A stretch of 64,000 nt of DNA, taken from UBA7328 sp002471345. GTDB lineage: Bacteria > Bacteroidota > Bacteroidia > Chitinophagales > Saprospiraceae. The position numbers and the translations under genes were made by a program. The notes beneath the pieces were generated by a model that saw only the letters and a list, made by a program, of their open reading frames with translations, made no database searches and was not told the DNA's origin. Shown here piece after piece: positions 1 to 8,671 of this stretch (positions within the stretch are counted from its first letter, which is position 1; each line of letters starts with the position of its first letter). Where the stretch lies: the NCBI GenBank assembly GCA_964011275.1, contig CAXGOB010000015.1:1-64000 (forward strand), written 5' to 3'.

Positions 1-51
1 CATTTCGATGTGGCTAAGCTCCTCGTGAAGGTTCGAGTCCTTCTCTCACAG
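1..51 (+). tRNA. 3' part of a tRNA-like gene (upstream tandem copy)
   Basis: Bases 1-51 are identical to bases 141-191, so this is the 3' portion of a second copy of the tRNA-like gene at 78-191, cut by the window edge. It contains the distal part of the large variable arm, the T arm with a GTTCGAGTCC core, and the 3' acceptor strand. The repeat period is 140 bp, and the 26-bp spacer to the next copy shows no terminator. The two copies are probably co-transcribed, and more copies may lie upstream. Confidence 0.7.
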
Positions 52-77
52 CAATTTGTTTTAGAATTTTTAAACAC

Positions 78-191
78 TGTGAGGTGATGAAATCGGTAGA
101 CGTGCCCTCTTGTCTCGAGGGTGGGGTTCAGTGACAAACGCATTTCGATGTGGCTAAGCTCCTCGTGAAGGTTCGAGTCCTTCTCTCACAG
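78..191 (+). tRNA. Non-canonical type II tRNA-like gene, anticodon GUC, about 45-nt variable arm
   Basis: A full cloverleaf can be folded. The acceptor is TGTGAGG (78-84) with TCTCACA (184-190). The D arm is 87-103, with a Leu-like AAATCGGTAGA loop. The anticodon stem is CCCTC/GAGGG (105-109/117-121) with loop TTGTCTC, giving anticodon GUC at 112-114. The T arm is 167-183. The variable region, 122-166, is 45 nt and folds into a branched hairpin: 123-131 with 154-162, then a 5-bp stem 139-143/148-152 capped by TTCG. Ordinary leucine or serine tRNAs have about 10-24 nt here. CCA is not encoded and the discriminator is G191. Position 37 is U, where a purine is usual. GUC, C38 and G73 are aspartyl-tRNA synthetase identity bases in E. 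coli, but the body looks leucine-like. Whether it is charged, and with what, is unknown. Confidence 0.65.
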
Positions 192-201
192 CAATACTTT
201 T

Positions 202-231
202 AAAAGCACTTCCCGTCAGAAGTGCTTTTTT
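202..231 (+). terminator. Rho-independent terminator of the tRNA-like genes
   Basis: AGCACTTC (205-212) pairs with GAAGTGCT (219-226) around a 6-nt loop. An A tract precedes it and six T residues follow. It lies 11 bp after the tRNA-like gene and implies that the upstream array is transcribed. Confidence 0.85.
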
Positions 232-285
232 ATTGAACCATTCCTACATTTACATTCTTTATACTTTGAATTTAAGTTCTTAAGA

Positions 286-1068
286 ATGATCGTTTTACTT
301 TCTCCTGCTAAATCTTTAGACTTCAGTCGCCAAAGTCAAAATGGCTTGAGCCAACCAAGACTGCTCAATGACACTGAACAACTCATCAAAATATTGAGTA
401 AAAAGTCATCAAAAAAACTTCAAAACTTGATGCATATCAGCGAGAATATTGCAAACGAAAATGAAAAAAGGTACAAATCATTTAAAATAAATCATGATAT
501 AAGCAACAGTAGACCTGCCATTTTAGCATTTGATGGTGATGTATACAAAGGCCTTGACAATTCCAGCCTATCTGAAGAAAATCTTCACTTTGCACAAGAT
601 CATGTAAGGATTCTTTCTGGCTTGTATGGACTATTAAGACCAATGGACCTCATTCAACCTTATAGACTTGAAATGGGAACTAAATTGAACAATAGAAGAG
701 GTAAAAACTTATACAAATTTTGGGGAAATAGAATAACTCAAATGCTGAATGATGATTTAGAAAAAACGAATTCTAATCTTGTGGTTAATCTTGCATCAAA
801 TGAATACTTCTCTTCCATCAATAAGAAAACGTTAAATGGAGAACTTCTAACTATAAACTTCAAAGAATACAAAGGTGATGATCTCACATTTATTTCTTTC
901 AATGCAAAAAAAGCACGAGGATTAGTAACTAGATACATTATTGACAATCAAATCTCAAACAAACTGGATATTCAAGGATTTGATACCGATAGATATTCAT
1001 TTTCAGAAGAACATTCCACTGTTGACAAATGGATCTTTGTAAGAAATTTTATACCTGTTACAGCCTAA
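286..1068 (+). CDS. yaaA: Peroxide stress protein YaaA (DUF328/UPF0246)
   Basis: 260 residues, the usual size for the YaaA family, beginning with the family signature MIVLLSPAKSLDF. The conserved core LSGLYGLLRPMDLIQPYRLEMG lies near residues 110-131. In E. coli, YaaA is induced by OxyR and limits free iron and oxidative DNA damage during peroxide stress; the fold is a DNA-binding helix-hairpin-helix type. No signal peptide is seen, so it is cytoplasmic. The gene follows the tRNA terminator, so it needs its own promoter. Its last 11 bases overlap the 3' end of the convergent AIM24-family gene. Confidence 0.95.
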   Translation: MIVLLSPAKSLDFSRQSQNGLSQPRLLNDTEQLIKILSKKSSKKLQNLMHISENIANENEKRYKSFKINHDISNSRPAILAFDGDVYKGLDNSSLSEENLHFAQDHVRILSGLYGLLRPMDLIQPYRLEMGTKLNNRRGKNLYKFWGNRITQMLNDDLEKTNSNLVVNLASNEYFSSINKKTLNGELLTINFKEYKGDDLTFISFNAKKARGLVTRYIIDNQISNKLDIQGFDTDRYSFSEEHSTVDKWIFVRNFIPVTA

Positions 1069-1861
1069 ATCCATCTCCGTCCATAATATCCCCGAGTGTA
1101 CCTAACACATTTCCTTCTCCTTTACCACCACCGAGAAGATGTCTACTATTCTTTATGACCCTATTAGCTAATCTACTAAATGGAAGTGTCTGAATCCAAA
1201 CCTTTCCAGGCCCTCGAAGACTTGCAAAGAAAAACCCTTCACCTCCAAACATCATATTCTTGATCCCTTTTACCATTTCGATATTGTAATCTACTGTTTG
1301 AGTGAACCCAACAAGACATCCAGTATCCACACTCAAATGTTCTCCTACATCTAAGGTCCGCTCTAGAACATGTCCTCCAGCATGCATAAATGCCATTCCA
1401 TCGCCTTCTATTTTTTGCATAATAAATCCCTCACCACCAAAGAATCCTCTTCCCAGTTTTCTAGAAAACTCAATTCCTACTGCAGTCCCCTGAGCTGCAC
1501 ATAAGAAAGCATCCTTTTGACAAACAACTTTTCCTCCAAGTTCAGACAAGTCCAATGGTATGATTTTACCTGGATACGGAGAAGCAAAACTCACTTTATG
1601 CTTGTCCACTCCTATGTGTGTGAATGCTGTCATAAACAGTTTCTCTCCAGTCAACACACGTTTTCCTGCTGAAAGCATTTTTCCCCAAAGACCTTCTTCT
1701 TGTCCTGAGCCATCACCAAAAATTGTCCTCATTTCGATATCCTCATCCATCATCATAAAACTTCCAGGCTCTGCAACAACCGTCTCATGGGGATCCAGTT
1801 CTATCTCGACATACTGCATTTCCTCACCATAAATTTTATAATCAATTTCGTGTGCATTCAT
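1058..1861 (-). CDS. AIM24 / TIGR00266 family protein
   Basis: 267 residues, recognisable as the bacterial AIM24 (DUF124, TIGR00266) family by the segment VAEPGSFMMMDEDIEM near residue 30 and the glycine-rich repeats (GRGFFGGEGFIMQKIEGDG, MFGGEGFFFASLRGPG) that form its beta-prism-like fold. No signal peptide. The biochemical role is not established in bacteria; the mitochondrial homologue affects inner-membrane architecture. The C-terminus is rich in glycine (LGGGKGEG). The gene is convergent with yaaA, and their ends overlap by 11 bp. Confidence 0.85.
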   Translation of the reverse strand: MNAHEIDYKIYGEEMQYVEIELDPHETVVAEPGSFMMMDEDIEMRTIFGDGSGQEEGLWGKMLSAGKRVLTGEKLFMTAFTHIGVDKHKVSFASPYPGKIIPLDLSELGGKVVCQKDAFLCAAQGTAVGIEFSRKLGRGFFGGEGFIMQKIEGDGMAFMHAGGHVLERTLDVGEHLSVDTGCLVGFTQTVDYNIEMVKGIKNMMFGGEGFFFASLRGPGKVWIQTLPFSRLANRVIKNSRHLLGGGKGEGNVLGTLGDIMDGDGFRL

Positions 1862-2007
1862 ATTTTAATTTCTTTTTGTTGCAATGTAATATTCCAAGGA
1901 TTAAATTGGCATAAAAGAATATGAAACGAACATAATTTTAGATTAATAGACATCCTGGCTTTCAAATACGTTCTATTTTATATAATTGCAAACAAGAAAA
2001 AATCATT

Positions 2008-2760
2008 ATGAAAAAACTAATTCTTTCGATATTCTGCTTCTTAGCTTTTGGCTTTGTTTATACTCAAAACTGTGGTGGAGGGTCAAGTTCTACTGCTGGA
2101 GCTTTAGGGGCCGGAACTGGCAGTTTCACATACCAAGGTGCAAATACATCCATATTAAGAGGATTAGCTAATGACATGGTGTCAAATCAATACCTTTCTT
2201 CGATTTCCTCTTACGATGAAATTGATGGATCTCCTTATCTTACTAAGGACGCGTCTAGTGCGACTCTTGTTTTGAACGATGGTCGTGAAATGATTGATGT
2301 TCAAATCAAATACGATCTTTATGCTGGAGAGATAATAGCATCTGATAAAAAGGGAGATGATATCGTTCTAGACACTAGGTACTATAAGGAGATTCTTTTA
2401 GAAAAAGATGGTGATTTATTGTCACTTAAGAAAGTGAATGACAAGCATCCAGACAAGTTCTACGAAGTACTTTATGAAAGTGGGGACATTGTATTTTTCA
2501 AGGATCACAATGCAAAATTGAGAAAAGGAGAGAATTTTGGCATCACACAAACGAATTCAAAATTCAGCCAACACAAAAAATACTATGTTAAGGGATCAGA
2601 TGGTTCTTTGGCAAAAGTAAATTTGAAGAAAAGGGATGTTTTTGATCACTTTCCTGAATTGGAAGCCGTTGCTTTTAGAGAATATATCAAGTCAGCAAAA
2701 ATCAAACTTTTAAAAGAAAAAGATTACAGGCAGCTTTTTGCTGCTATGGATGATGATTAA
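2008..2760 (+). CDS. Secreted protein of unknown function, first of a tandem paralogous pair
   Basis: 250 residues with a signal peptide (hydrophobic residues 4-18, likely cleavage after TQ at 20) and a short Gly/Ser/Thr-rich linker. The rest is a charged alpha/beta domain with the stretch KHPDKFYEVLYESGD, then LRKGEN and a Lys-rich C-terminal part. The gene at 2954-3721 encodes a clear paralogue with the same order of blocks (DGSPY, VLDTR.YKEI, HPDKFY.V.YES, LRKGEN.GI.QTNS, HFP..EA.A.R). No known domain was recognised. It is probably periplasmic or surface-exposed. A terminator follows directly, so it is transcribed apart from its paralogue. Confidence 0.85.
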   Translation: MKKLILSIFCFLAFGFVYTQNCGGGSSSTAGALGAGTGSFTYQGANTSILRGLANDMVSNQYLSSISSYDEIDGSPYLTKDASSATLVLNDGREMIDVQIKYDLYAGEIIASDKKGDDIVLDTRYYKEILLEKDGDLLSLKKVNDKHPDKFYEVLYESGDIVFFKDHNAKLRKGENFGITQTNSKFSQHKKYYVKGSDGSLAKVNLKKRDVFDHFPELEAVAFREYIKSAKIKLLKEKDYRQLFAAMDDD

Positions 2761-2787
2761 TTTCTAAGCCCATTTAGACATAACCTT

Positions 2788-2822
2788 GCCGAATCTTGAT
2801 TAAATTGAGATTCGGCTTTTTT
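2788..2822 (+). terminator. Rho-independent terminator
   Basis: GCCGAATCT (2788-2796) and AGATTCGGC (2808-2816) form a 9-bp stem with an 11-nt loop, followed by six T residues. It ends the transcript of the secreted protein gene at 2008-2760. Confidence 0.85.
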
Positions 2823-2953
2823 GTTAAACCTCTCATAAAACAGCAGTTCCAAGATTTTAAAAAGTTAATAATGTCGAATTTTATAACTAGATAGACTATT
2901 ATATAGCGTGAATGAAAATCATCTCTGATTATTTCAATTCAAATAACAAACAG

Positions 2954-3721
2954 ATGAAATATTTTGTAATTATAGCTTCCATTCTACTTACTTACTCCCC
3001 TACTCAGTCCCAAGGAAATGCGAGGGCCAATACCCCTTCCTTCACTAATCAAGCTAGCCAATCAGGACTCAATGGCCTGAATAGAGCGATGCGAACCCTT
3101 TCTATCATGAATGCTCAATATAAGTATAGAGCAATATCCGAGACCTATAATGAGGTAGACGGTTCTCCTTATTGTTTTGAAGATTTTATTCTGGCAACAC
3201 TAGTAAATGCTGATGGCTCTCAAATCCTAAATGTTCCAATAAAAATTGACCAATATGTCGAAGAAATTATAGCGCGAGATGACAAAAAAGAAGAGCTAGT
3301 CCTCGACACGAGATTTTACAAAGAAATCTTTTTTGAAAAAGAAAACGAGAATTATTCTTTTAAAAAAGTAAACCCCAAGCATCCTGATAAATTCTATCAA
3401 GTTATTTATGAAAGTGATAAAATTGTTCTCTTTAAGAATCAGGAAATTAATTTAAGAAAAGGAGAGAATAACGGAATAGTTCAGACTAATTCCATTTTCA
3501 AGAAACAAATCAAATACTATATTGTAAAGGACCATAAACTGATCAAAGTGAATGTCAGAAAGAAGAGTTTATTCTCCCACTTTCCAATAGAGGAAGCCAC
3601 CGCAATTCGAAATTTCAAAGAGAAGAAAAACGACATATTATCTGAAGAAAAAGACAATTTGAAATTATTTGCTTTAATAATGAAGGAAAAGAAAGACGCA
3701 AGAAAAATTAATCGCCCATAA
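2954..3721 (+). CDS. Secreted protein of unknown function, second of a tandem paralogous pair
   Basis: 255 residues from the chosen ATG at 2954. An in-frame ATG at 2912 adds 14 polar residues ahead of the hydrophobic signal segment (MKYFVIIASILLTYSPTQSQ), so the later start gives the normal signal peptide. The mature part aligns along its length with the product of 2008-2760: DGSPY, VLDTRFYKEI, PKHPDKFYQVIYESDK, LRKGENNGIVQTNS, LFSHFPIEEATA. The N-terminal linker differs and the C-terminus is longer and more basic. The function is unknown. The pair arose by gene duplication and has since diverged strongly in DNA sequence. Confidence 0.8.
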   Translation: MKYFVIIASILLTYSPTQSQGNARANTPSFTNQASQSGLNGLNRAMRTLSIMNAQYKYRAISETYNEVDGSPYCFEDFILATLVNADGSQILNVPIKIDQYVEEIIARDDKKEELVLDTRFYKEIFFEKENENYSFKKVNPKHPDKFYQVIYESDKIVLFKNQEINLRKGENNGIVQTNSIFKKQIKYYIVKDHKLIKVNVRKKSLFSHFPIEEATAIRNFKEKKNDILSEEKDNLKLFALIMKEKKDARKINRP

Positions 3722-3780
3722 GTATCATCCTAGTTCTTGATTAACTTCAATTCGAAAATGTACTTTTAGAAAAACTGTTT

Positions 3781-4518
3781 ATGATTTTTCCTATAGGTGA
3801 TACAAATGTAAAAGGTGGATCTAAACCCCTTTTCGCTTATAGTCTTATCGTTATAAATGTCATTGTCTTTATTTTACAAATACAGGTAGAGGGCAATCTT
3901 GTTTGTGAATATGCTACTGTTCCATCTGAGGTCGTTAAAGGTCGTGACCTCCATACCTTGATATCGAGTATGTTTTTGCATGGGGGATGGATGCACCTCA
4001 TAGGCAATATGTTATTCTTGTGGGTATTTGCTGATAATATTGAAGCCGTAGTAGGAAATTCAAGATTTATAATTTTTTATATCCTTGGTGGGCTTTTTGC
4101 CTCTGGTGCACATATAGGATTAGAACTGATAGTAGGCGGAGATGGAAGTCTCTCATGCTGTATGCCATGTGCTATCGAAAGTAATTGCAGTACTGAGGAT
4201 TCTCTATGTGCTGGTTCTATTCCTTCTCTCGGTGCAAGTGGGGCTATATCAGCTGTAATGGGAGCCTATATCGTCATGTTTCCAAAATCTACCATCAAGG
4301 TGTTAATTTTTATTTGGACAGTTCGAGTATCGGCATTGGTATTTTTAGGTTTTTGGTTCGTAGAGCAGCTCATGTCAGGTATAGGTGGCCTCAGTGTCGT
4401 CAGTGCTCAAGCTGCTGGAGTAGCTTGGTGGGCTCACATCGGGGGTTTTATTTTTGGATTAGCTTATGGCTTTCTCAATAGAGATATCACTAAGGGCTTA
4501 AATCGTATAAATGCCTAA
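3781..4518 (+). CDS. Rhomboid family intramembrane serine protease
   Basis: 245 residues with about six hydrophobic segments. The rhomboid signatures are present: HLIGN (residues 72-76, the HxxxN motif), the nucleophile Ser153 in GASGA, and the partner His219 in AWWAHIGG. It would cleave transmembrane substrates in the inner membrane. Between segments (residues about 119-147) there is an insertion with five cysteines (CCMPC, NC, LC) that is not part of the core fold and may bind metal or form disulphides. The gene converges on the radical SAM gene, with only 4 bp between the stop codons. Confidence 0.92.
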   Translation: MIFPIGDTNVKGGSKPLFAYSLIVINVIVFILQIQVEGNLVCEYATVPSEVVKGRDLHTLISSMFLHGGWMHLIGNMLFLWVFADNIEAVVGNSRFIIFYILGGLFASGAHIGLELIVGGDGSLSCCMPCAIESNCSTEDSLCAGSIPSLGASGAISAVMGAYIVMFPKSTIKVLIFIWTVRVSALVFLGFWFVEQLMSGIGGLSVVSAQAAGVAWWAHIGGFIFGLAYGFLNRDITKGLNRINA

Positions 4519-4522
4519 GATT

Positions 4523-5608
4523 TCATTGATTGCAACTAAATAAACTCAATTGATTATTCTCATTTTTTTGAAACAAGGATAAGTTATATTCTGGCATTGA
4601 CCTTCCAGAAAAATATTTCTCTCTTGCCATTTTTACTTGCTGTTTTATCACTTCAGCAATATTCCCATCACCTTTCATCCTCCTTCCAAATTGACTATCA
4701 TTTAGTGATCCTCCATGGCAACTTTCTATTTGATGTAGTACTCTTTGAGCTTTATCTGGATAACATTTGTATATCCAGTCATTAAAAAGCTCACTAATGG
4801 CTCCGTTCAATCTTACCATCGTATAATTAAAAGATGATGCTCCTGCTGCTGAAGTCTTTTTTGCTATATCAAATATTTCCTTGTCATTGATACTTGGAAT
4901 AATAGGTGCCATCATGATATTTACTGGTATTCCTGCTGCTGATAGCTTGTCTACAGTTTTAATTCTATTCTTTCCTGTTGCAGTACGAGGCTCCATCTTA
5001 GCTCTTAGAGACTCATCCAATGTGGTTATTGACATTGAAACTTTAACCAGATTCTTTTTAGCCATTTTCTGAAGAATATCAATATCTCTTGTAATCAATT
5101 GATTTTTTGTAATGATCCCCACAGGGTGTTTGTGTTTCCAAAGCATCTCAAGTATCCTTCGAGTCAGTTCATACTTTTTTTCTGCCGGTTGATAGCAGTC
5201 TGTATTTCCTGACAACATAATTGGTACAGGATTCCAATTTCGACTTGTTATTTTCTTTTTAAGAAGTTCAGGAGCATTTTCTTTGATGAGTATTTTCTGT
5301 TCGAATTCAATTCCTGCACTATAACCCCAGTAGGTATGGCTATTCCTAGCATAACAGTATATACATCCATGCTCACATCCTTGATAGGGGTTGAGTGAGT
5401 ATTCCATACCTACGTCAGGGCTAGTCACTTTATTTACCACAGATTTTGGATGAGTATTTATGTACTGAGTATCCTTCAAACTTTCGAGCTCATCTTTATC
5501 TTTCCATTGCCCTTTTTCTTTGATTCTTTCATGGGTTTCAAATGGATTAGGTGTATTAATTTGTGCACCCCTACCTTTTATGTATTGATTTTCATTCTCT
5601 TCTTTCAT
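4523..5608 (-). CDS. SPL/PA0069-type radical SAM protein
   Basis: 361 residues. The 4Fe-4S cluster motif CEHGCIYCYAR (Cys78, Cys82, Cys85) and the order of blocks (NPYQGCEHGCIYCYARN, SGNTDCYQPAEKKYELTR, TKNQLITRDIDIL) match the PA0069/Rv2578c group, which is related to spore photoproduct lyase. The reaction of this group is unproven. A nucleic acid repair role is often proposed, and the location fits that: it starts 3 bp after the stop of the DnaE2-like polymerase gene, in the same direction, so it is the last gene of the damage-tolerance cassette. Confidence 0.85.
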   Translation of the reverse strand: MKEENENQYIKGRGAQINTPNPFETHERIKEKGQWKDKDELESLKDTQYINTHPKSVVNKVTSPDVGMEYSLNPYQGCEHGCIYCYARNSHTYWGYSAGIEFEQKILIKENAPELLKKKITSRNWNPVPIMLSGNTDCYQPAEKKYELTRRILEMLWKHKHPVGIITKNQLITRDIDILQKMAKKNLVKVSMSITTLDESLRAKMEPRTATGKNRIKTVDKLSAAGIPVNIMMAPIIPSINDKEIFDIAKKTSAAGASSFNYTMVRLNGAISELFNDWIYKCYPDKAQRVLHQIESCHGGSLNDSQFGRRMKGDGNIAEVIKQQVKMAREKYFSGRSMPEYNLSLFQKNENNQLSLFSCNQ

Positions 5609-5611
5609 CTA

Positions 5612-8600
5612 TTATGCCCTTTTTGGTGGTTTAAGGGACTTCCTTCTTCTATTCCCAAAATGTTTTTTACCTAATGCCATATATCCTACTTCACCAAAAC
5701 GTGGGTCCGGCATATAAGACAGCTTTTCTTGACTTAACACTTCAATACTATAAAATCCGAATTCCTCCACTACTTTTCCTTTAATCACATATACACCTCT
5801 ACCTGCAAATGGGTATCTCCCAGCTACTGGTGGAAAATGCACTGTATCAATAAATTGCCCTTCCTGATCCAGAAAAGTGCCAAAATGCATCCGTTTACCA
5901 TTAGAAGTACTAGTATCTTTAGTAGCAATGAGGTAACCCATCACATCAATTGTCCTGTTGAGGTATTGTGGAAAATCCTTTGTACAAATAGTATTCACCA
6001 AGGACTCATCAGTGAGCAAAAATGGATTACAAAGAGGAAAGCCTAATAATTCTAACTGATCAAAGGCATCCTCATACTCAGCGGTAGTGAGATGAGGCAG
6101 CTTATATTCTTTCACTACTGTATCAAAAAGTTTAGTCTGTTGAAGGTCATGTACTGACTTATTGAGTAACTGATGTGCTGACCACAACAGCTCTTTCTTA
6201 TCCTTTTTATAAAAGGAAAAGGCACCTATCCTAATCAAACTTGTCAACTCTTCAATCCCAATATGAACTCTTTCAGTAAAATCCAGTAGGCTTTTAAATG
6301 GTCCGTGATGCCATCTGCTCTCCACTATACTTTTAGCTGTACTACTCTCCAATCCATGTATAAACCCTAGGCCCAAAAAGATTTTCTTTGCTTTTACCAT
6401 ACAGCCATAGTCGCTTTCATTCACACATGGAGGCATAATCTCTGCTCCACACATACGAGCTTCGTGAACATAGAGCTCTGTACGATAGAAACCACCACCA
6501 TTATTAATAACTGCGACCATAAACTCAATGGGATAATAAGCCTTCAGGTATAAGCTTTGGTAACTCTCTACCGCATAAGAAGCAGAGTGTCCCTTGGCGA
6601 AAGCATAACCTGCAAAGCTCTCAATCTGCCGCCATACCTCCTTAGCTAATACATCATCATGACCTATCTCCTTACAGTTAGTAAAATATTTATCCTTGAT
6701 GCGAAGGAACTCATCTCGGGAGCGATATTTACCTGACATACCTCTACGGAGGATATCCGCCTCTCCCAAATCAAGCTGTGCAAAATAATGTGCTACTTTG
6801 ATCACATCCTCTTGATACACCATAATACCATAAGTGTCAGGCATAATTTTTTGTAATGTAGGGTGAGCTTGTTTGCGCCTTTCTGCATCTCTATAGCGAA
6901 GGATATATTCTCTCATCATACCCGATTTGGCTACTCCTGGGCGTATAATGGAACTCGCTGCTACGAGGCCTAAATATTCATCCACTTCCAGCTTTTTCAA
7001 TAACATCCTCATAGCTGGAGACTCCACATAAAAACAACCTATAGCCTTTCCCACCCGAAGCAAGCCATTAACCTTTTCATCCTTTTTGATAGCCCGCATA
7101 TCGTGGATATCAATGTGGTCATGAGATGGGTTGTTATGCCTTACTAAGGATAATCCATCTTTAATTTTAGCCAATCCTCTTTGACCCAAAATATCAAATT
7201 TATATAAGCCTAAATCCTCAGCTACTACCATGTCAAACTGAGTCGTAGGAAAGCCTTTTGGCGGAACAAAAGTGGCCGTATAATTGTACATACATTCTTG
7301 TGAAATGATAACGCCACTGGCATGCACACTAAGATGATTAGGCAATCCCTGAATGAGGGCACTATACTTAAGCACAAGGCGAGAAAGTTGATCCAAATTC
7401 TTAGTATTCATCCTGCCTTTACTGAGAATATCTATCTCTTCCTTAGGCAATCCAAACACCTTTCCTAATTCTCTCACTGCAGCTCGGTATTTGAACGTAT
7501 TGTAGGTAGCAAGTAGGGCCGTATGAGGAAATCTATCAAAAATATACTGGGTGATATCTTCTCTATCCTTCCATGAGAAATCAATATCAAAATCAGGAGG
7601 ATTTTCTCTAAATAGATTAATGAATCTTTCGAAATAAAGGTCCAACTCTATAGGATCTACATCAGTAATCTTAAGCAAATAGGCTATTATACTATTAGCA
7701 CCACTACCACGACCCACATAGAAATACCCCTTTTGTCTGGCGTATGTAGTGATATCCCAATTGATCAAAAAATAAGAAAGAAAACCTTTCTTCTCAATAA
7801 TACTTAGTTCTTTTTTGATGCGCTGTATAACCTCATCTGTGGGTTTAGGGTATCTGTATTTTAGATTGTCCCGGCATAGACGGCGTATCAGTTTTTGATC
7901 CTTCATTTCTGATCCTGTGAATGTCTTCAAGTTTTTAATAGTGGGTTTTTCGAAGTCAAAAACTACGTGACAGGACTCTAGTAGCTTGCCAGTATTATGA
8001 AGGATGAAAGGATACTGATCAAAAGTTTTTATCAATTTCTTTTTGGTAAAAATGACTCCTTCCCCATTAGCCATATCCGTAGGTTGCAGCTTAGTGTAAA
8101 GAGTATTCAAATCAATAGCTCTGAGTAGAATATGAGCATTGTGGTCATTTCTATTTCTAAAAGTGGCTGGCTGTAGTGACACCCATTTTTTCTCAGGCGG
8201 CATTGTAGTGTCAAAAGTGATCCTATTAAGATCAGACAATCTGATACCGACGTATTCATGCATTCTTAGTGGCCGGTTGGGTTTTTTATCATAGGGATAG
8301 ATAATATAAGCATTCTCAAAGGCAGGGGGATCAACAGGTAAATTTTCACCAGAAAGAAGCTGTTCACTCAGGAATTTATTGAGTTCTGTAAAGCCTTCAT
8401 TATTGCGGGCTATACCTACATACCGTTGATTTATCCCATCTCTAAAGTCAATGCCCACCACTGGATGAATTCCTTTATCTGGAGCCACACGCAGAAAATC
8501 AAGGCATCCAGAGGTAGTATTAATATCCGTGAGCGCATAAGAAATATAACCCTTATCACGCATAATATCTATCATCTGACTAGGACCAACTAGTCCATAC

Positions 8601-8635
8601 TTAAGGCTAAAGTGACTATGTGTATTTAGATACAT
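5612..8635 (-). CDS. Error-prone DNA polymerase III alpha subunit (DnaE2-like)
   Basis: 1007 residues from the ATG at 8635, whose product opens directly with the PHP-domain motif MYLNTHSHFSLKYG. An alternative upstream start at 8695 would add 20 residues with no family match. The PDFDIDF motif carrying the catalytic aspartates is near residue 345, and the finger region has GLYKFDILGQRGLAKI. A C-terminal OB-like domain is present (residues about 885-970). At about 1000 residues it matches the short DnaE2/ImuC type and lacks the long C-terminal extension of replicative DnaE. It lies downstream of the Y-family polymerase and the S24 regulator genes, so lesion bypass is the likely role. Two copies of AAATACAAATTCAA stand just before the start. 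Confidence 0.88.
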   Translation of the reverse strand: MYLNTHSHFSLKYGLVGPSQMIDIMRDKGYISYALTDINTTSGCLDFLRVAPDKGIHPVVGIDFRDGINQRYVGIARNNEGFTELNKFLSEQLLSGENLPVDPPAFENAYIIYPYDKKPNRPLRMHEYVGIRLSDLNRITFDTTMPPEKKWVSLQPATFRNRNDHNAHILLRAIDLNTLYTKLQPTDMANGEGVIFTKKKLIKTFDQYPFILHNTGKLLESCHVVFDFEKPTIKNLKTFTGSEMKDQKLIRRLCRDNLKYRYPKPTDEVIQRIKKELSIIEKKGFLSYFLINWDITTYARQKGYFYVGRGSGANSIIAYLLKITDVDPIELDLYFERFINLFRENPPDFDIDFSWKDREDITQYIFDRFPHTALLATYNTFKYRAAVRELGKVFGLPKEEIDILSKGRMNTKNLDQLSRLVLKYSALIQGLPNHLSVHASGVIISQECMYNYTATFVPPKGFPTTQFDMVVAEDLGLYKFDILGQRGLAKIKDGLSLVRHNNPSHDHIDIHDMRAIKKDEKVNGLLRVGKAIGCFYVESPAMRMLLKKLEVDEYLGLVAASSIIRPGVAKSGMMREYILRYRDAERRKQAHPTLQKIMPDTYGIMVYQEDVIKVAHYFAQLDLGEADILRRGMSGKYRSRDEFLRIKDKYFTNCKEIGHDDVLAKEVWRQIESFAGYAFAKGHSASYAVESYQSLYLKAYYPIEFMVAVINNGGGFYRTELYVHEARMCGAEIMPPCVNESDYGCMVKAKKIFLGLGFIHGLESSTAKSIVESRWHHGPFKSLLDFTERVHIGIEELTSLIRIGAFSFYKKDKKELLWSAHQLLNKSVHDLQQTKLFDTVVKEYKLPHLTTAEYEDAFDQLELLGFPLCNPFLLTDESLVNTICTKDFPQYLNRTIDVMGYLIATKDTSTSNGKRMHFGTFLDQEGQFIDTVHFPPVAGRYPFAGRGVYVIKGKVVEEFGFYSIEVLSQEKLSYMPDPRFGEVGYMALGKKHFGNRRRKSLKPPKRA

Positions 8636-8638
8636 TTC

Positions 8639-8671
8639 AAATACAAATTCAAGTGTTAAATACAAATTCAA
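8639..8671 (-). promoter_or_regulatory. 14-bp direct repeat in front of the DnaE2-like gene
   Basis: AAATACAAATTCAA occurs at 8639-8652 and again at 8658-8671, a period of 19 bp, ending 3 bp before the start codon. On the coding strand it reads TTGAATTTGTATTT. It could hold tandem -33/-7 elements (TTTG ... TATTTG) or a binding site. The 194-bp gap to the Y-family gene would allow a separate promoter here. Confidence 0.4.

Noticed and set aside
78..191. Selenocysteine tRNA or tmRNA as an explanation for the long-armed tRNA-like gene
   Set aside because: The anticodon is GUC rather than UCA, the acceptor stem is 7 bp, there is no tag-peptide frame, and two complete identical copies lie in tandem.
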